Shown: positions 54,165 to 62,208 of the stretch, piece after piece
Position numbering within the stretch: the first letter of the stretch is position 1
How the letters are laid out: each line of letters begins with the position of its first letter
Assembly: GCF_021391675.1 (NCBI RefSeq)
Contig: NZ_CP090095.1
Location: 3,415,501 to 3,479,500 of the forward strand
Length of the DNA: 64,000 bases
DNA from: Neorhizobium galegae
GTDB taxonomy: Bacteria; Pseudomonadota; Alphaproteobacteria; Rhizobiales; Rhizobiaceae
Reading direction: 5' to 3'
The notes under the pieces: model-generated
The model's input: the letters and a program-made list of their open reading frames with translations, nothing else
Told to the model about the DNA's origin: nothing
Databases searched by the model: none
Translations under genes and position numbers: made by a program

Positions 54165-55178
54165 TCATTCTCCGCCGCTCTCCAGCGGAAATACCAGCCG
54201 ATAGCTGATGCGGTCGTTGGAGATGACATATTGCGCCTTGCCGTTGACCGAGGCCGGCACGACACGTTCCAGCACCGTGCTGCCGAAATGCGCCTTCAGC
54301 GAGTCCTCGTTGTCTTCGGGACTCCGGCTGGCGTCCAGCACCTCGTCCCACATCATTTCGAGCGAGTCATGGCCGTTGAGGTGCATGCGGGTGCAGGTGA
54401 CGTTGATCACCCGGCCGCTGCGCAACAGCGAACCGTGGCTGACCGCGTTGACGATCAGCTCATGCAGCGCCAGTCCGATATGCAGCGAAGCGTTCGGCGT
54501 CAGAAGAATATTGTCGCCGTGGACGCGCACCAGGTGCTTGTTCTCGGGCAGGTATTTTTCCGTCTGCTGCTGCACCAGTTCGAAGAAATAGGCGCCGCGC
54601 CAGCTAGAATCGGTGATCAGGTCCTGGCTCTGCGAGAGGGAATAGAGCCGCCCCCGGAACTTGTGCAGAAACAGTTCCAGCGAGCCCGAATAACGGGCCG
54701 TCTGCAGCGCGATGCTCTGGATGATGGCAAGCAGGTTCTTGGAACGGTGGCTGACTTCCCGCAGCAGCGCGCGCAGCAGCCGCTCGCGGTGACGCTCCTC
54801 GGAACGGTCGATGATCGTGGTGACGAAATGCAGGCCGCGATTGGAGAACTCCACCGTCTGGACCCGGAACTCGTAGATCTGCTCGGTGCCGATGGTAATC
54901 TCGATATGGCCCTTGCGCCCGGCTTCCGTCATGCCGTCCTTGAGGGTCGCGAGCTTTGCTCCGACCTCCTCGCCGAACAGGCTGACGTCGGTGGGTGTCT
55001 TGACATGCTCGACAGCCCAGACCTCCGGAAGATGCGTGACGAAGAGGTAATTCCGGCCGGCGTCCTGGATCATGATGCTGGCGCCAAGATCCACCAGTGC
55101 CGGCATGAAAAATTCACGTAACTTGTCATCACTCTGACCAGCCTGCTGCCATGTCAGGGGATGCACCAAATTCCTCAC
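54165..55178 (-). CDS. HWE/HisKA_2-type sensor histidine kinase of the general stress response
   Basis: The 337-residue cytoplasmic protein has an N-terminal PAS-like domain (about residues 25-125) and a kinase core of the HWE/HisKA_2 group: the phospho-acceptor histidine in LLREVSHRSKNLLAIIQSIA (His144) and the N box LALHELIVNAVSHGSL (Asn244). No membrane segment is seen. Its location next to phyR, nepR and ecfG indicates that it phosphorylates PhyR or a related regulator, as PhyK/PhyT kinases do. The signal sensed is unknown. Confidence 0.88.
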   Translation of the reverse strand: MRNLVHPLTWQQAGQSDDKLREFFMPALVDLGASIMIQDAGRNYLFVTHLPEVWAVEHVKTPTDVSLFGEEVGAKLATLKDGMTEAGRKGHIEITIGTEQIYEFRVQTVEFSNRGLHFVTTIIDRSEERHRERLLRALLREVSHRSKNLLAIIQSIALQTARYSGSLELFLHKFRGRLYSLSQSQDLITDSSWRGAYFFELVQQQTEKYLPENKHLVRVHGDNILLTPNASLHIGLALHELIVNAVSHGSLLRSGRVINVTCTRMHLNGHDSLEMMWDEVLDASRSPEDNEDSLKAHFGSTVLERVVPASVNGKAQYVISNDRISYRLVFPLESGGE

Positions 55179-55269
55179 TCCGTCCGCGGGCTAGCTGGGA
55201 AAACCGGGCGCCTGCTGAACGCATTGATACCCGCATTTATGAGCATGATTATCCGCCTTTTATAGGACG

Positions 55270-55434
55270 TCAAACGCGCCGGAACAACCCGACGACCAGC
55301 GATATCAGCAGCAGTGCGAGAAAGAGGAAAAACAGGAGCTGGGCCAGACCGGTTGCCGTTCCTGCAATGCCGCTGAAGCCGAGCGCACCGGTGAAAATCG
55401 CCACGAGCAGGCAGACAAGAGCATAATACAACAT
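55270..55434 (-). CDS. DUF1328 small membrane protein
   Basis: The 54-residue product (start [20 protein letters not shown], end [14 protein letters not shown]) is a typical DUF1328/YtjA protein with two membrane helices separated by [22 protein letters not shown] precedes the ATG at 55434. It lies between the kinase and phyR, and an EcfG-type promoter 26-51 bases upstream suggests induction in the general stress response. Function is unknown. Confidence 0.88.
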   Translation of the reverse strand: MLYYALVCLLVAIFTGALGFSGIAGTATGLAQLLFFLFLALLLISLVVGLFRRV

Positions 55435-55459
55435 GGGTTTTCCTCTTCGGATGCGCCAG

Positions 55460-55485
55460 AACGCCCACCTGTTGTATATTGTTCC
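55460..55485 (-). promoter_or_regulatory. EcfG-type promoter for the DUF1328 gene
   Basis: On the minus strand GGAAC (55481-55485) is followed after 17 bases by CGTT (55460-55463), matching the alphaproteobacterial EcfG consensus GGAAC-N16/17-CGTT. Spacing to the gene is suitable. Confidence 0.7.
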
Positions 55486-55515
55486 GGCCTGCCGGCCCGA
55501 CCGCCGCCGATGGGA

Positions 55516-56310
55516 TCAAGCGGCGGCCTTGACGGCTTCGTTGAAGAACAGCGCCTGGCTGATCAAGGCCTTCACCATGTCCGGATTGAACGGCTTGGTG
55601 ACCAGGAAGGCCGGTTCCGGGCGCTCGCCGGTCAGAAGCCGTTCCGGAAAGGCGGTGATGAAGATCACCGGCACGCTCGAAGACTTCAGGATTTCGTTGA
55701 CCGCGTCGATCCCGGAGCTGCCGTCGGCAAGCTGGATGTCGGCCAGCACCATTTTCGGGTGCGAGGACTGGAAGAGCGATACCGCTTCCTTGTGGGTGCG
55801 GGCGATGCCCGTGACGCGGTGGCCGAGATCCTGCACCATCTGCTCGATATCGAGCGCGATCAGCGGCTCGTCCTCGATGATCATGATGTCGGTTGCCACC
55901 TGCCGCGAGATTTCGCGGGTCGCGTCTTCGAGCAGGCGGTTCACCTCGGCAGTGCTGACTTCGAGGACTTCGGCGGCTTCCTCGATGCTGAAACCTTCGA
56001 CCGAGACCAGCAGAAAGGCATGCCGCGACTGAGAGGGAAGCATCGACAGATTGGCTGCCGCGCGCTGCTCCCAGGCGAACGGCGATTCGATGGGGCGAAT
56101 CTCAATGTTCGTGGAACCAAAGATTGCAACAAAGAGTTTATAAAGCGAGACACGGTCCTTGGACGTTTCGGGGAATATCGAAACGTCTGCAATCAAAGCT
56201 TCCAGGACCGCGGCGACATAAGCGTCTCCCGAAGTCTGTGATCCGGTGACGGCGCGAGCATACCGACGCAGATATGGAAGGTGAGACGCAACGCGTGTGG
56301 TGAGTGACAT
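55516..56310 (-). CDS. phyR: PhyR, anti-anti-sigma response regulator
   Basis: The 264-residue product joins an N-terminal sigma-like domain (about residues 5-130, with YARAVTGSQTSGDAYVAAVL) to a C-terminal receiver domain (about 140-260) with acidic pocket IIEDEPL, phospho-acceptor Asp191 in MVLADIQLADGSSGIDAV and Lys239 in LVTKPFNP. When phosphorylated it binds NepR and frees EcfG. GGGAGA precedes the ATG at 56310. It is divergent from nepR-ecfG and has an EcfG promoter, giving positive feedback. Confidence 0.96.
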   Translation of the reverse strand: MSLTTRVASHLPYLRRYARAVTGSQTSGDAYVAAVLEALIADVSIFPETSKDRVSLYKLFVAIFGSTNIEIRPIESPFAWEQRAAANLSMLPSQSRHAFLLVSVEGFSIEEAAEVLEVSTAEVNRLLEDATREISRQVATDIMIIEDEPLIALDIEQMVQDLGHRVTGIARTHKEAVSLFQSSHPKMVLADIQLADGSSGIDAVNEILKSSSVPVIFITAFPERLLTGERPEPAFLVTKPFNPDMVKALISQALFFNEAVKAAA

Positions 56311-56353
56311 ACAAAATCTCCCTCGGTGCCCAGCGGGCAATTGACCTGCTATG

Positions 56354-56378
56354 AACGTGGGCCTGGAAAAAAAGTTCC
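56354..56378 (-). promoter_or_regulatory. EcfG-type promoter of phyR
   Basis: On the minus strand GGAAC (56374-56378) is followed after 16 bases by CGTT (56354-56357), an exact consensus match, about 45 bases before the phyR start codon. Confidence 0.8.
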
Positions 56379-56398
56379 GCAAGAGTGGAACTTTTTTT
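56367..56398. other. Inverted repeat joining two back-to-back GGAAC boxes
   Basis: AAAAAAAGTTCC-GCAAGAGT-GGAACTTTTTTT is a perfect 12-bp inverted repeat between phyR and nepR. Its left arm contains the -35 box of phyR. Its right arm supplies GGAAC facing nepR-ecfG, but the sequence 16 bases on is AATT, a poor -10 box. Confidence 0.75.
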
Positions 56399-56448
56399 GC
56401 CGCCAGGAATTCCTTTGCCCGACGATATCGCAACAGGCTGCCCGCGTG

Positions 56449-56661
56449 ATGAGTGACGACAACAGAAAAAAAGAAGAGATGACAGCAATCCAATCCCAAG
56501 AAGTCAGACCCGGAGCGGTGCCGCCGAATGCATCCATATCCCGCAAGTTACGGGACTTCTACGACGCGGTACAGGAAGAAGGAATTCCTGATCGTTTTCT
56601 CGATCTTCTTGAGCGTCTGGAGCAGGCGGAGAAGAATGCCAAGCCGGTGAACGCAAAATGA
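56449..56661 (+). CDS. nepR: NepR anti-sigma factor
   Basis: The 70-residue product is the small anti-sigma factor that holds EcfG inactive and is titrated by phosphorylated PhyR. The conserved core is ISRKLRDFYDAVQEEGIPDR followed by FLDLLERLEQAE, two helices around a short loop. The ATG at 56449 is listed; an internal ATG at 56479 has the better ribosome site (AAGAAGAG) and would give 60 residues. The gene overlaps ecfG by 4 bases (ATGA). Confidence 0.92.
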   Translation: MSDDNRKKEEMTAIQSQEVRPGAVPPNASISRKLRDFYDAVQEEGIPDRFLDLLERLEQAEKNAKPVNAK

Positions 56662-57224
56662 GCAAGGAAGACGAGATCGACGATCGCGGCTTCAAGCGCG
56701 ACCTTCTCGCGTCGCTGCCCAACCTGCGTGCATTCGCCGTATCCCTGACGGGCCGTCACGACAAGGCGGACGACCTTGTGCAGGATACCATCATGAAAGC
56801 CTGGGCCAACCAGACCAGCTTCACCGCCGGCACCAACATGCGGGCCTGGCTATTCACCATCCTGCGCAACGAATTCTACAGCCAGATGCGCAAGCGCGGA
56901 CGCGAGGTGCAGGATAGCGACGGCCTGTTCAGCGAGCGGTTTTCGGTCCATCCGGAACAGTACGGCCGGCTTGACCTTCAGGATTTCCGCAAGGCCCTCG
57001 ACAAGCTGCCCGACGATCAGCGCGAAGCGATCATCCTCGTGGGTGCTGCCGGTTTCGCCTATGAGGAGGCGGCTGCGATCTGCGGCTGCGCTGTCGGCAC
57101 GATCAAGAGCCGCGTCAGCCGCGCCCGCACCCGCCTCCAGGAACTGCTCGGCGTTTCCGGCGAGGGTGATTACGGCCCCGACGCAGGCGATGCAGCGATC
57201 ACGTCACGCGCCTTCGGCAGCTGA
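56658..57224 (+). CDS. ecfG: EcfG-type RNA polymerase sigma factor
   Basis: The 188-residue product is the ECF15-type sigma factor of the general stress response. Region 2 has SLTGRHDKADDLVQDTIMKA and WANQTSFTAGTNMRAWLFTI; region 4 has LPDDQREAIILVGAAGFAYE and CGCAVGTIKSRVSRARTRLQ. It directs transcription from GGAAC-N16/17-CGTT promoters, three of which are seen nearby. The 4-base overlap with nepR couples translation of sigma and anti-sigma. Confidence 0.95.
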   Translation: MSKEDEIDDRGFKRDLLASLPNLRAFAVSLTGRHDKADDLVQDTIMKAWANQTSFTAGTNMRAWLFTILRNEFYSQMRKRGREVQDSDGLFSERFSVHPEQYGRLDLQDFRKALDKLPDDQREAIILVGAAGFAYEEAAAICGCAVGTIKSRVSRARTRLQELLGVSGEGDYGPDAGDAAITSRAFGS

Positions 57225-57239
57225 TCTTGCAAACTTGAG

Positions 57240-57270
57240 AAAACGCCGCTCACACCCGGGCGGCGTTTTT
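57240..57270. terminator. Bidirectional terminator of ecfG and the response regulator gene
   Basis: AAAACGCCGC and GCGGCGTTTTT form a 10-bp stem with a 10-base loop. The hairpin lies between convergent genes and overlaps the last codons of the response regulator. Confidence 0.85.
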
Positions 57271-57651
57271 GACGGCTACGACGAGGTGGTGGTCGTTGAA
57301 CGGTTTGGCGACGACGGTTATTCCGTCCCAGCCCTTCAGACCATCCATGTCCTCGACACTGAGCGTGGTGAACACCAGACCCGAGCCTGAAGCTCTCAGT
57401 CGAAGCGCAGCCTCTCCACCAATCAGCCCTGAATCGATGACGATAACGTCGAACCAGCCGCGTTCCAGTTCCAGGATATAGGTGTGCAGCGTGGCGACCT
57501 TGACCTCGCAGGCAAGCGCCTCGGTGAGCACGGTCTCCACTTCCATGGCCACCAGGAATTCCCGATCGACAACGAGGATTCGCAACAACAAAGTCCGCCT
57601 GAAATTTCGACAACGAAATCGGGCTAGACCACCGAAAGATCGCGTGGTCAT
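57250..57651 (-). CDS. Single-domain response regulator
   Basis: The product is a lone receiver domain: LLRILVVDREFLVAMEVETV at the start, probable phospho-acceptor Asp73 in FDVIVIDSGLIGGEAALRLR and Lys116 in VVAKPFNDHH. The acidic pair is reduced to Asp29 and Glu31. The first ATG (57651) adds about 20 basic residues; a TTG cluster at 57585-57591 may be the real start, giving LLRILVVD directly. Its position beside ecfG suggests a phosphate-sink or modulator role in the stress pathway. Confidence 0.78.
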   Translation of the reverse strand: MTTRSFGGLARFRCRNFRRTLLLRILVVDREFLVAMEVETVLTEALACEVKVATLHTYILELERGWFDVIVIDSGLIGGEAALRLRASGSGLVFTTLSVEDMDGLKGWDGITVVAKPFNDHHLVVAVKNAARV

Positions 57652-57742
57652 TCACAAAAGACACAGGACGACGGGAAACCAGCCTACTAATTTTTCGCGG
57701 ACGGCTCTTTCGTCGAGAGCAGGCTCTGCAGAACGCAAAATA

Positions 57743-57769
57743 CGGCCGCCCGCGCGAGGCAGGCGACCG
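57743..57769 (-). terminator. Terminator after the DUF1469 gene
   Basis: On the minus strand CGGTCGCCTGC and GCGGGCGGCCG pair over 11 bases (two G-U pairs) around CTCGC, followed by TATTTTG. Confidence 0.6.
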
Positions 57770-57796
57770 TTCATCTGATCGTGCGACGATATCCGC

Positions 57797-58252
57797 CTAT
57801 TCGGCCGGCTCGGAATATCGGCGATCCGAATTGCCCATGGTCCTCGCCGCGAGGAAGCCAAGGCCGCCGACCACCGCGACGAGCAGCAGTGGGCGAGATT
57901 TTACAAGCAGCGGCAATGCCGTCAGAGCCGCCGTCATCATCAGCGCCTTGGAACTGTTGGAGGCCGCGGCTTCCCGTTTGCGGCGCTGTTCGAGACCGTT
58001 GGCGATCACGACGCACAGATAGACGGCCAACGCCAGCACAAGCGCCCCACCGGCGACTGCCAGCAACGCCATCAGCGGTCCCCATATGCCGGCAAGATAG
58101 ACGGCGAGCGCCGCCACCAGCAGCCCATAGGCGGTCAGCAGGAAAAGCAGCACCAGTGCGTAGAGGATCGCGTTTCTTTTGAGCCTGCGCGTGAACGCCG
58201 CGACATCCATCGCGGCGAGCGAAGCCAACAGGGGACCAAGTCCTGCCATCAT
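57797..58252 (-). CDS. Phage holin / DUF1469 (YqjE-like) membrane protein
   Basis: The 151-residue product has two close membrane helices (about residues 28-83, NAILYALVLLFLLTAYGLLV and LLAVAGGALVLALAVYLCVV) and a third near residues 105-135. It fits the DUF1469 family. Its start overlaps the stop of the DUF883 gene by one base (TGATG), as in yqjD-yqjE pairs. The pair is probably stress-induced through the EcfG promoter at 58747-58771. Confidence 0.82.
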   Translation of the reverse strand: MMAGLGPLLASLAAMDVAAFTRRLKRNAILYALVLLFLLTAYGLLVAALAVYLAGIWGPLMALLAVAGGALVLALAVYLCVVIANGLEQRRKREAAASNSSKALMMTAALTALPLLVKSRPLLLVAVVGGLGFLAARTMGNSDRRYSEPAE

Positions 58253-58599
58253 CAGCGGCGCGTCAGCAGCGCGAACAGGAAGCCGACTCCGGCGGCGATG
58301 GCGACGGCCTGGATAGGGTTGGTGCGGATCTGACGCTCCAGGTCCCTTTCCATCGACAGCGCCTGGTCGCGCGCAGCTTCCACCATCTGCATCGAGGCGT
58401 CGGCAGCGTCGCTGGCGACGCGACGAGCCTTGCCCTTGTATTCGCTGGCCTTCTCATTACCCACGGCAGCAACGCTGCGGGTCAGTGCAGCGATATCGTC
58501 GCGGAGCTGCTGGATCTGGGCTTCGAGATCCTTGCTGGCTGACGAATTCTGGCCGGTGCCGTTGCGGGCGAAGTCGGTCGTGGGGTTGGCTGCGGGCAT
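58252..58599 (-). CDS. DUF883 (ElaB/YqjD-like) membrane-anchored protein
   Basis: The 115-residue product has a long helical part (LEAQIQQLRDDIAALTRSVA onward) and a C-terminal membrane anchor (QAVAIAAGVGFLFALLTRR), the layout of YqjD/ElaB, which tether to the inner membrane and in E. coli bind ribosomes in stationary phase. AGGAG precedes the ATG at 58599. Confidence 0.88.
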   Translation of the reverse strand: MPAANPTTDFARNGTGQNSSASKDLEAQIQQLRDDIAALTRSVAAVGNEKASEYKGKARRVASDAADASMQMVEAARDQALSMERDLERQIRTNPIQAVAIAAGVGFLFALLTRR

Positions 58600-58746
58600 A
58601 TCGGATCTCCTGTTTTGCGAACCTTAGAGGATGCGCGCCGCGGAAGGCTTTGCGCGAAATCAACGGCGTCGGAAACGTGGAACGGGATCGGTCTCCCGAG
58701 CGAGCGGCGCACACCACTCGCTTCACGGTTCTTGTTGCCGCCGTTG

Positions 58747-58771
58747 AACGCTGCAAAGGCGCGATTGTTCC
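58747..58771 (-). promoter_or_regulatory. EcfG-type promoter upstream of the DUF883-DUF1469 pair
   Basis: On the minus strand GGAAC (58767-58771) is followed after 16 bases by CGTT (58747-58750), an exact consensus match. It implies a leader of about 140 bases before the DUF883 start codon. Confidence 0.65.
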
Positions 58772-58819
58772 CCGGCGCGGTTGCACCGAAGCGGAAATCG
58801 CCCGAAACGTTTGGAAAAC

Positions 58820-60214
58820 TTAAGGGGCCGGCGGCTCGGGCCAGGCAGAAACGCCCCCGATCCATTGTTCGAAGGCCCTGGACAGTTTCAGCACGAGCAG
58901 GTCGTCGTAGCGCGGGCCGACGATCTGCAGGCCGATCGGCATGCCGGATTTCGAAAAACCGCAGTTGATCGACGAGGCCGGCTGTTCCGACATATTCCAC
59001 GGTACCGTGAAGCCGATATGCTCGAAAGGCTTCGAGGGATCGTTGGTCGGCGAGGCCCAGTCCGCCGGATAGGAAACGATCGGATTGGTCGGCGAGATCA
59101 CCGCATCGACGGTCGTGAACAGCTTTCCGCAGGCCTTGCGCATCTCGATCGTCTGGTTGAAGCCGCGCACCGCCTCGACGCCGGAAATGTAGGTGCCGCC
59201 TTCCGCCCACTGGTAGATATAGGGGAGGATCAGCGCCCGGCGCTCTTCCGGCATTTTCTCGATATCGCCCCAGAATCGCGAACGCCAGAAACTGTCGAGC
59301 CCATCGAGCATGATGCGGGTGATGACCGGTTCGACCGGGATGATGACCGCCCCCGCCTCCTCGAAACGTTTGGCGGCGGCCACGACAGCATCGCGAACCT
59401 CGTCCTCCACGGCAAGGCCGATGCCGGCGTCGAGCATCAGGCCGATCTTCAGACCCTTGACGTCGATATCGAAATCCAGCCAGTCGAAATCGTTGGGCGG
59501 CAGCGAGGTGCCGTCGCGCCAGTCGGGACGCGACAGCGTCGCCATGGAGAAGGCGGCATCTTCCACGGTGCGGGTCATTGGCCCCGCGCAGCGGCCGACA
59601 TAATAGGGATCAAGCGGAATACGGCCCTGGCTCGGCTTGAAGCCGAACAGCCCTGTCCAGCCGGCCGGCAGGCGCACCGAGCCGCCGATATCCGTGCCGA
59701 TATGCAGAGGACCGAAACCGGCGGCACCGGCGGCCGACGCGCCGGCGCTCGATCCGCCCGGGTTTTGGGTGAGATCCCAAGGATTGCGGCTGAGGTGATG
59801 GAAGCTCGACAGGCCGGAGGAGAGCATGCCGTAGTCCGGGCAGGTGGTTTTGGCGAAGATTACCGCGCCATCCTCTCTCATGCGCGCGGCGATGGGCGCG
59901 TCTTCCGTGGCCGGCACCAGTTCGACCGCAGCGGTTCCGAGCGGCACCGGCTGACCCTTGGTGGCGATCAGCTCCTTCAGCGTCACCGGGATTCCGTCGA
60001 GCGGCCCAAGCGTCGCCCCTTTCGTCCACCGTTGGGTGGAGGCTGCGGCCTGCGCCCTGGCACTGTCCGGATCGTAGAGATAGAGCGCCTGCACGTGCGG
60101 CTCGAAGGCGGCGACGCGGTCCTCGACCGCCAGCCAATATTCGGAGGGCGAGAGCTTCCTGGCCGAATAAAGATCGAGCAGTTCGCGGATCGTCAGTTTC
60201 AGGAGGTCATTCAT
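58820..60214 (-). CDS. Amidase signature family hydrolase
   Basis: The 464-residue product is an amidase with the Ser-Ser-Lys triad: Lys80 in DGIPVTLKELIATKG, the glycine-serine run TQNPGGSSAGASAAGAAG (Ser155) and the nucleophile in GTDIGGSVRLPA (Ser179). It cleaves amides of unknown type. It closes an operon with a peptide-type ABC importer, so the imported compound is probably an amide. Confidence 0.92.
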   Translation of the reverse strand: MNDLLKLTIRELLDLYSARKLSPSEYWLAVEDRVAAFEPHVQALYLYDPDSARAQAAASTQRWTKGATLGPLDGIPVTLKELIATKGQPVPLGTAAVELVPATEDAPIAARMREDGAVIFAKTTCPDYGMLSSGLSSFHHLSRNPWDLTQNPGGSSAGASAAGAAGFGPLHIGTDIGGSVRLPAGWTGLFGFKPSQGRIPLDPYYVGRCAGPMTRTVEDAAFSMATLSRPDWRDGTSLPPNDFDWLDFDIDVKGLKIGLMLDAGIGLAVEDEVRDAVVAAAKRFEEAGAVIIPVEPVITRIMLDGLDSFWRSRFWGDIEKMPEERRALILPYIYQWAEGGTYISGVEAVRGFNQTIEMRKACGKLFTTVDAVISPTNPIVSYPADWASPTNDPSKPFEHIGFTVPWNMSEQPASSINCGFSKSGMPIGLQIVGPRYDDLLVLKLSRAFEQWIGGVSAWPEPPAP

Positions 60215-60235
60215 CGCAATATCTTCGTTTCGAAA

Positions 60236-61054
60236 TCAGGAATTGTCGCGGGGATCGAGGAGGTCGCGCAGGCCGTCGCCGAGCATGTTGAGGCCAAGTA
60301 CCGCGAGCGCGATCGCGAGTCCCGGCATCAGCGCCAGCCACGGCGCCTGGCCGAGGAAAGTCTGCGCATCGGCCAGCATCCGCCCCCAGGTCGGCGTCGG
60401 CGGCGGCATGCCGAGACCGAGGAAGGAGAGGCCGGCTTCCGTCAGGATCGCCAGGCCGAGCTGGATCGTCACCTGCACGATGATCTGGTTGGCGATGTTC
60501 GGCAGCACGTGCACGAGCGTGATCTTCAACTTCGGGCGGCCCATGCTGACGGCGGCGGTAACATAGTCCCGCGTCCAGATCTGCAGGGCGGCGCCGAGCG
60601 CGAGCCGCGCAAACACCGGCACCATGAACACGCCGATGGCGATGATCGCCGTGAACCGGCCCGATCCGATGAAGGCGCCGAGCATCATCGCCGACAGGAT
60701 TGGCGGAACGGCGAAGATGATGTCGCAGCCACGCATGACGACGAGTTCCAGCCAGCCCCGCCGCATGGCGACGACGACGCCGATGGCCGTGCCGACGCTT
60801 GCCCCGAGAAGCACCGCGAGAATGGAGGTCGACAGCGAATTCCAGGCTCCGACCATCAGCATCGAGGCTACGTCGCGGCCGAACTGATCGGTGCCGAGGA
60901 GGCCGAAATCGAGTGGAGCCTTGAGCTTGTGGACGATGTTCATTTTCGTCGGCGGGAACGGCGTCCAGACGAGCGACAGCAGCGCCACGGCAAACAGCGC
61001 CAGCGTGATGACGAGCCCGATGAGGAAGACAGGGCGGCGAAGCAGTTTCCTCAT
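60236..61054 (-). CDS. ABC transporter permease (DppC type), second transporter
   Basis: The 272-residue inner membrane protein has the OppC/DppC features LLGTDQFGRDVASMLMVGAW and the docking loop AVSMGRPKLKITLVHVLPNI. The ATG at 61054 with GAGG upstream is preferred to a GTG at 61075. It follows the DppB-type gene by 10 bases and precedes the amidase gene by 21. Confidence 0.9.
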   Translation of the reverse strand: MRKLLRRPVFLIGLVITLALFAVALLSLVWTPFPPTKMNIVHKLKAPLDFGLLGTDQFGRDVASMLMVGAWNSLSTSILAVLLGASVGTAIGVVVAMRRGWLELVVMRGCDIIFAVPPILSAMMLGAFIGSGRFTAIIAIGVFMVPVFARLALGAALQIWTRDYVTAAVSMGRPKLKITLVHVLPNIANQIIVQVTIQLGLAILTEAGLSFLGLGMPPPTPTWGRMLADAQTFLGQAPWLALMPGLAIALAVLGLNMLGDGLRDLLDPRDNS

Positions 61055-61064
61055 TGTGCCCGCC

Positions 61065-62015
61065 TCATTGTGCACCGGCCCTGAGGCGCGGATCGACGAC
61101 CAGATAGGCGAGATCGACCAGGAAATTCATCAGGATCACCAGTGCGGAGAAGAACAGCACGACATCCTGCATGACGATGATGTCGCGCTGGGAGAGTGCC
61201 TGATAGGCAAGCCGCCCGAGGCCCGGCAGGTTGAAGACATTCTCGACCAGCACCGCGCCGGCGATCAGGAAGGTGAATTGCAGGCCGAGCATGGTGAACA
61301 CCGGCACCAGCGCGTTCGGGACGGCGTGCCGCCAGATGGCGATGCCCTCGCTCAGGCCCTTGGCGCGGGCGGTGCGCACGAAATCCTCGTTCATCACCTC
61401 CAGAACCGCGGCCCGCGCCACGCGCGTCAGCACGCCGGCCTGCGGCAGGGCGAGTGCGACGGCCGGCAGGATCAGCGCCTTGAGGCCGGCGGACAATCCG
61501 GCATCCCAGCCGGGAAACCCGCCGGCCGGCATCCAGCCGAGCATGGTGGAGAACAGGATGATCAGCAGCAGCCCGACCCAGAAGGCCGGCACCGCGATGC
61601 TGATATAGGAGAACAATCCGGCGACGAAATCGAAGGCACCATTGTGCTTGCGCGCCGCCTGCACGCCAAGAGGAATGGCGATCGCGACCGAGAGCACGAT
61701 GGCGATCAGCGCCAGCGGCAGAGTGACCGCAAGCCGTTCACCGATCAGCCCCGCGACCGGCACGCCATAGGTATAGGACTGCCCGAGATCGCCCCGGAAG
61801 ACCCCGGCTAACCAGGCGAGGTAACGCACGGGGAGCGGCTGGTCGAGACCCAACTGCTTCTGCAGCGCCGCGAGCGTTTCCGGGCTCGCCGAGGTGCCGA
61901 GCATGATCGCCGCCGGATCGCCGGGCAGCAGGTCCATGACGGTGAAGATCAGCAACGAGACGATCAGCAGCGTGACGGCGAGGCTCAAGGTTCGGCGGAT
62001 GAGGATGGAGATCAT
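61065..62015 (-). CDS. ABC transporter permease (DppB type), second transporter
   Basis: The 316-residue inner membrane protein has the DppB start LLIFTVMDLLPGDPAAIMLG and the docking loop VRTARAKGLSEGIAIWRHAV. The ATG at 62015 begins MISILIRRTLSLAV, a normal first helix; the longer frame upstream runs through a palindromic repeat and is not coding. Confidence 0.9.
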   Translation of the reverse strand: MISILIRRTLSLAVTLLIVSLLIFTVMDLLPGDPAAIMLGTSASPETLAALQKQLGLDQPLPVRYLAWLAGVFRGDLGQSYTYGVPVAGLIGERLAVTLPLALIAIVLSVAIAIPLGVQAARKHNGAFDFVAGLFSYISIAVPAFWVGLLLIILFSTMLGWMPAGGFPGWDAGLSAGLKALILPAVALALPQAGVLTRVARAAVLEVMNEDFVRTARAKGLSEGIAIWRHAVPNALVPVFTMLGLQFTFLIAGAVLVENVFNLPGLGRLAYQALSQRDIIVMQDVVLFFSALVILMNFLVDLAYLVVDPRLRAGAQ

Positions 62016-62033
62016 GAGCGGCGCACTCCCTCT

Positions 62034-62166
62034 GATCTCCCCCCTTGCGGCGGAGATGTCATCGGAGATGACAGAGGGGGGTAGCGCCGCGAACACAGCT
62101 GTCGAAGAATATGGGGAACTACCCCCCTCTGCCCTGCCGGGCATCTCCCCCTCAAGGGGGGAGATC
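62034..62166. repeat. Long palindromic repeat in the gap between binding protein and permease genes
   Basis: Outer arms GATCTCCCCCCTTG (62034-62047) and CAAGGGGGGAGATC (62153-62166) pair perfectly over 14 bases, and inner arms CAGAGGGGGGTAG/CTACCCCCCTCTG (62072-62084, 62119-62131) over 13. The 133-base block can fold as one nested hairpin and belongs to the same repeat family as at 2880, 9616 and 21496. Confidence 0.8.
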
Positions 62167-62208
62167 GGTCTGCCGCGCGCGCGCCACTCCAATTCATCGC
62201 GTGAAACT

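Noticed and set aside
56387..56411. EcfG promoter for nepR-ecfG
   Set aside because: GGAAC is present, but the bases at the required spacing are AATT, not CGTT, so it was not listed as a promoter.
58781..61084. 767-codon open frame on the plus strand
   Set aside because: It runs antisense to the amidase and the DppC-type permease, both with clear family motifs. Its product is Arg/His/Asp-rich without any recognisable domain, as expected for a mirror frame in GC-rich DNA.
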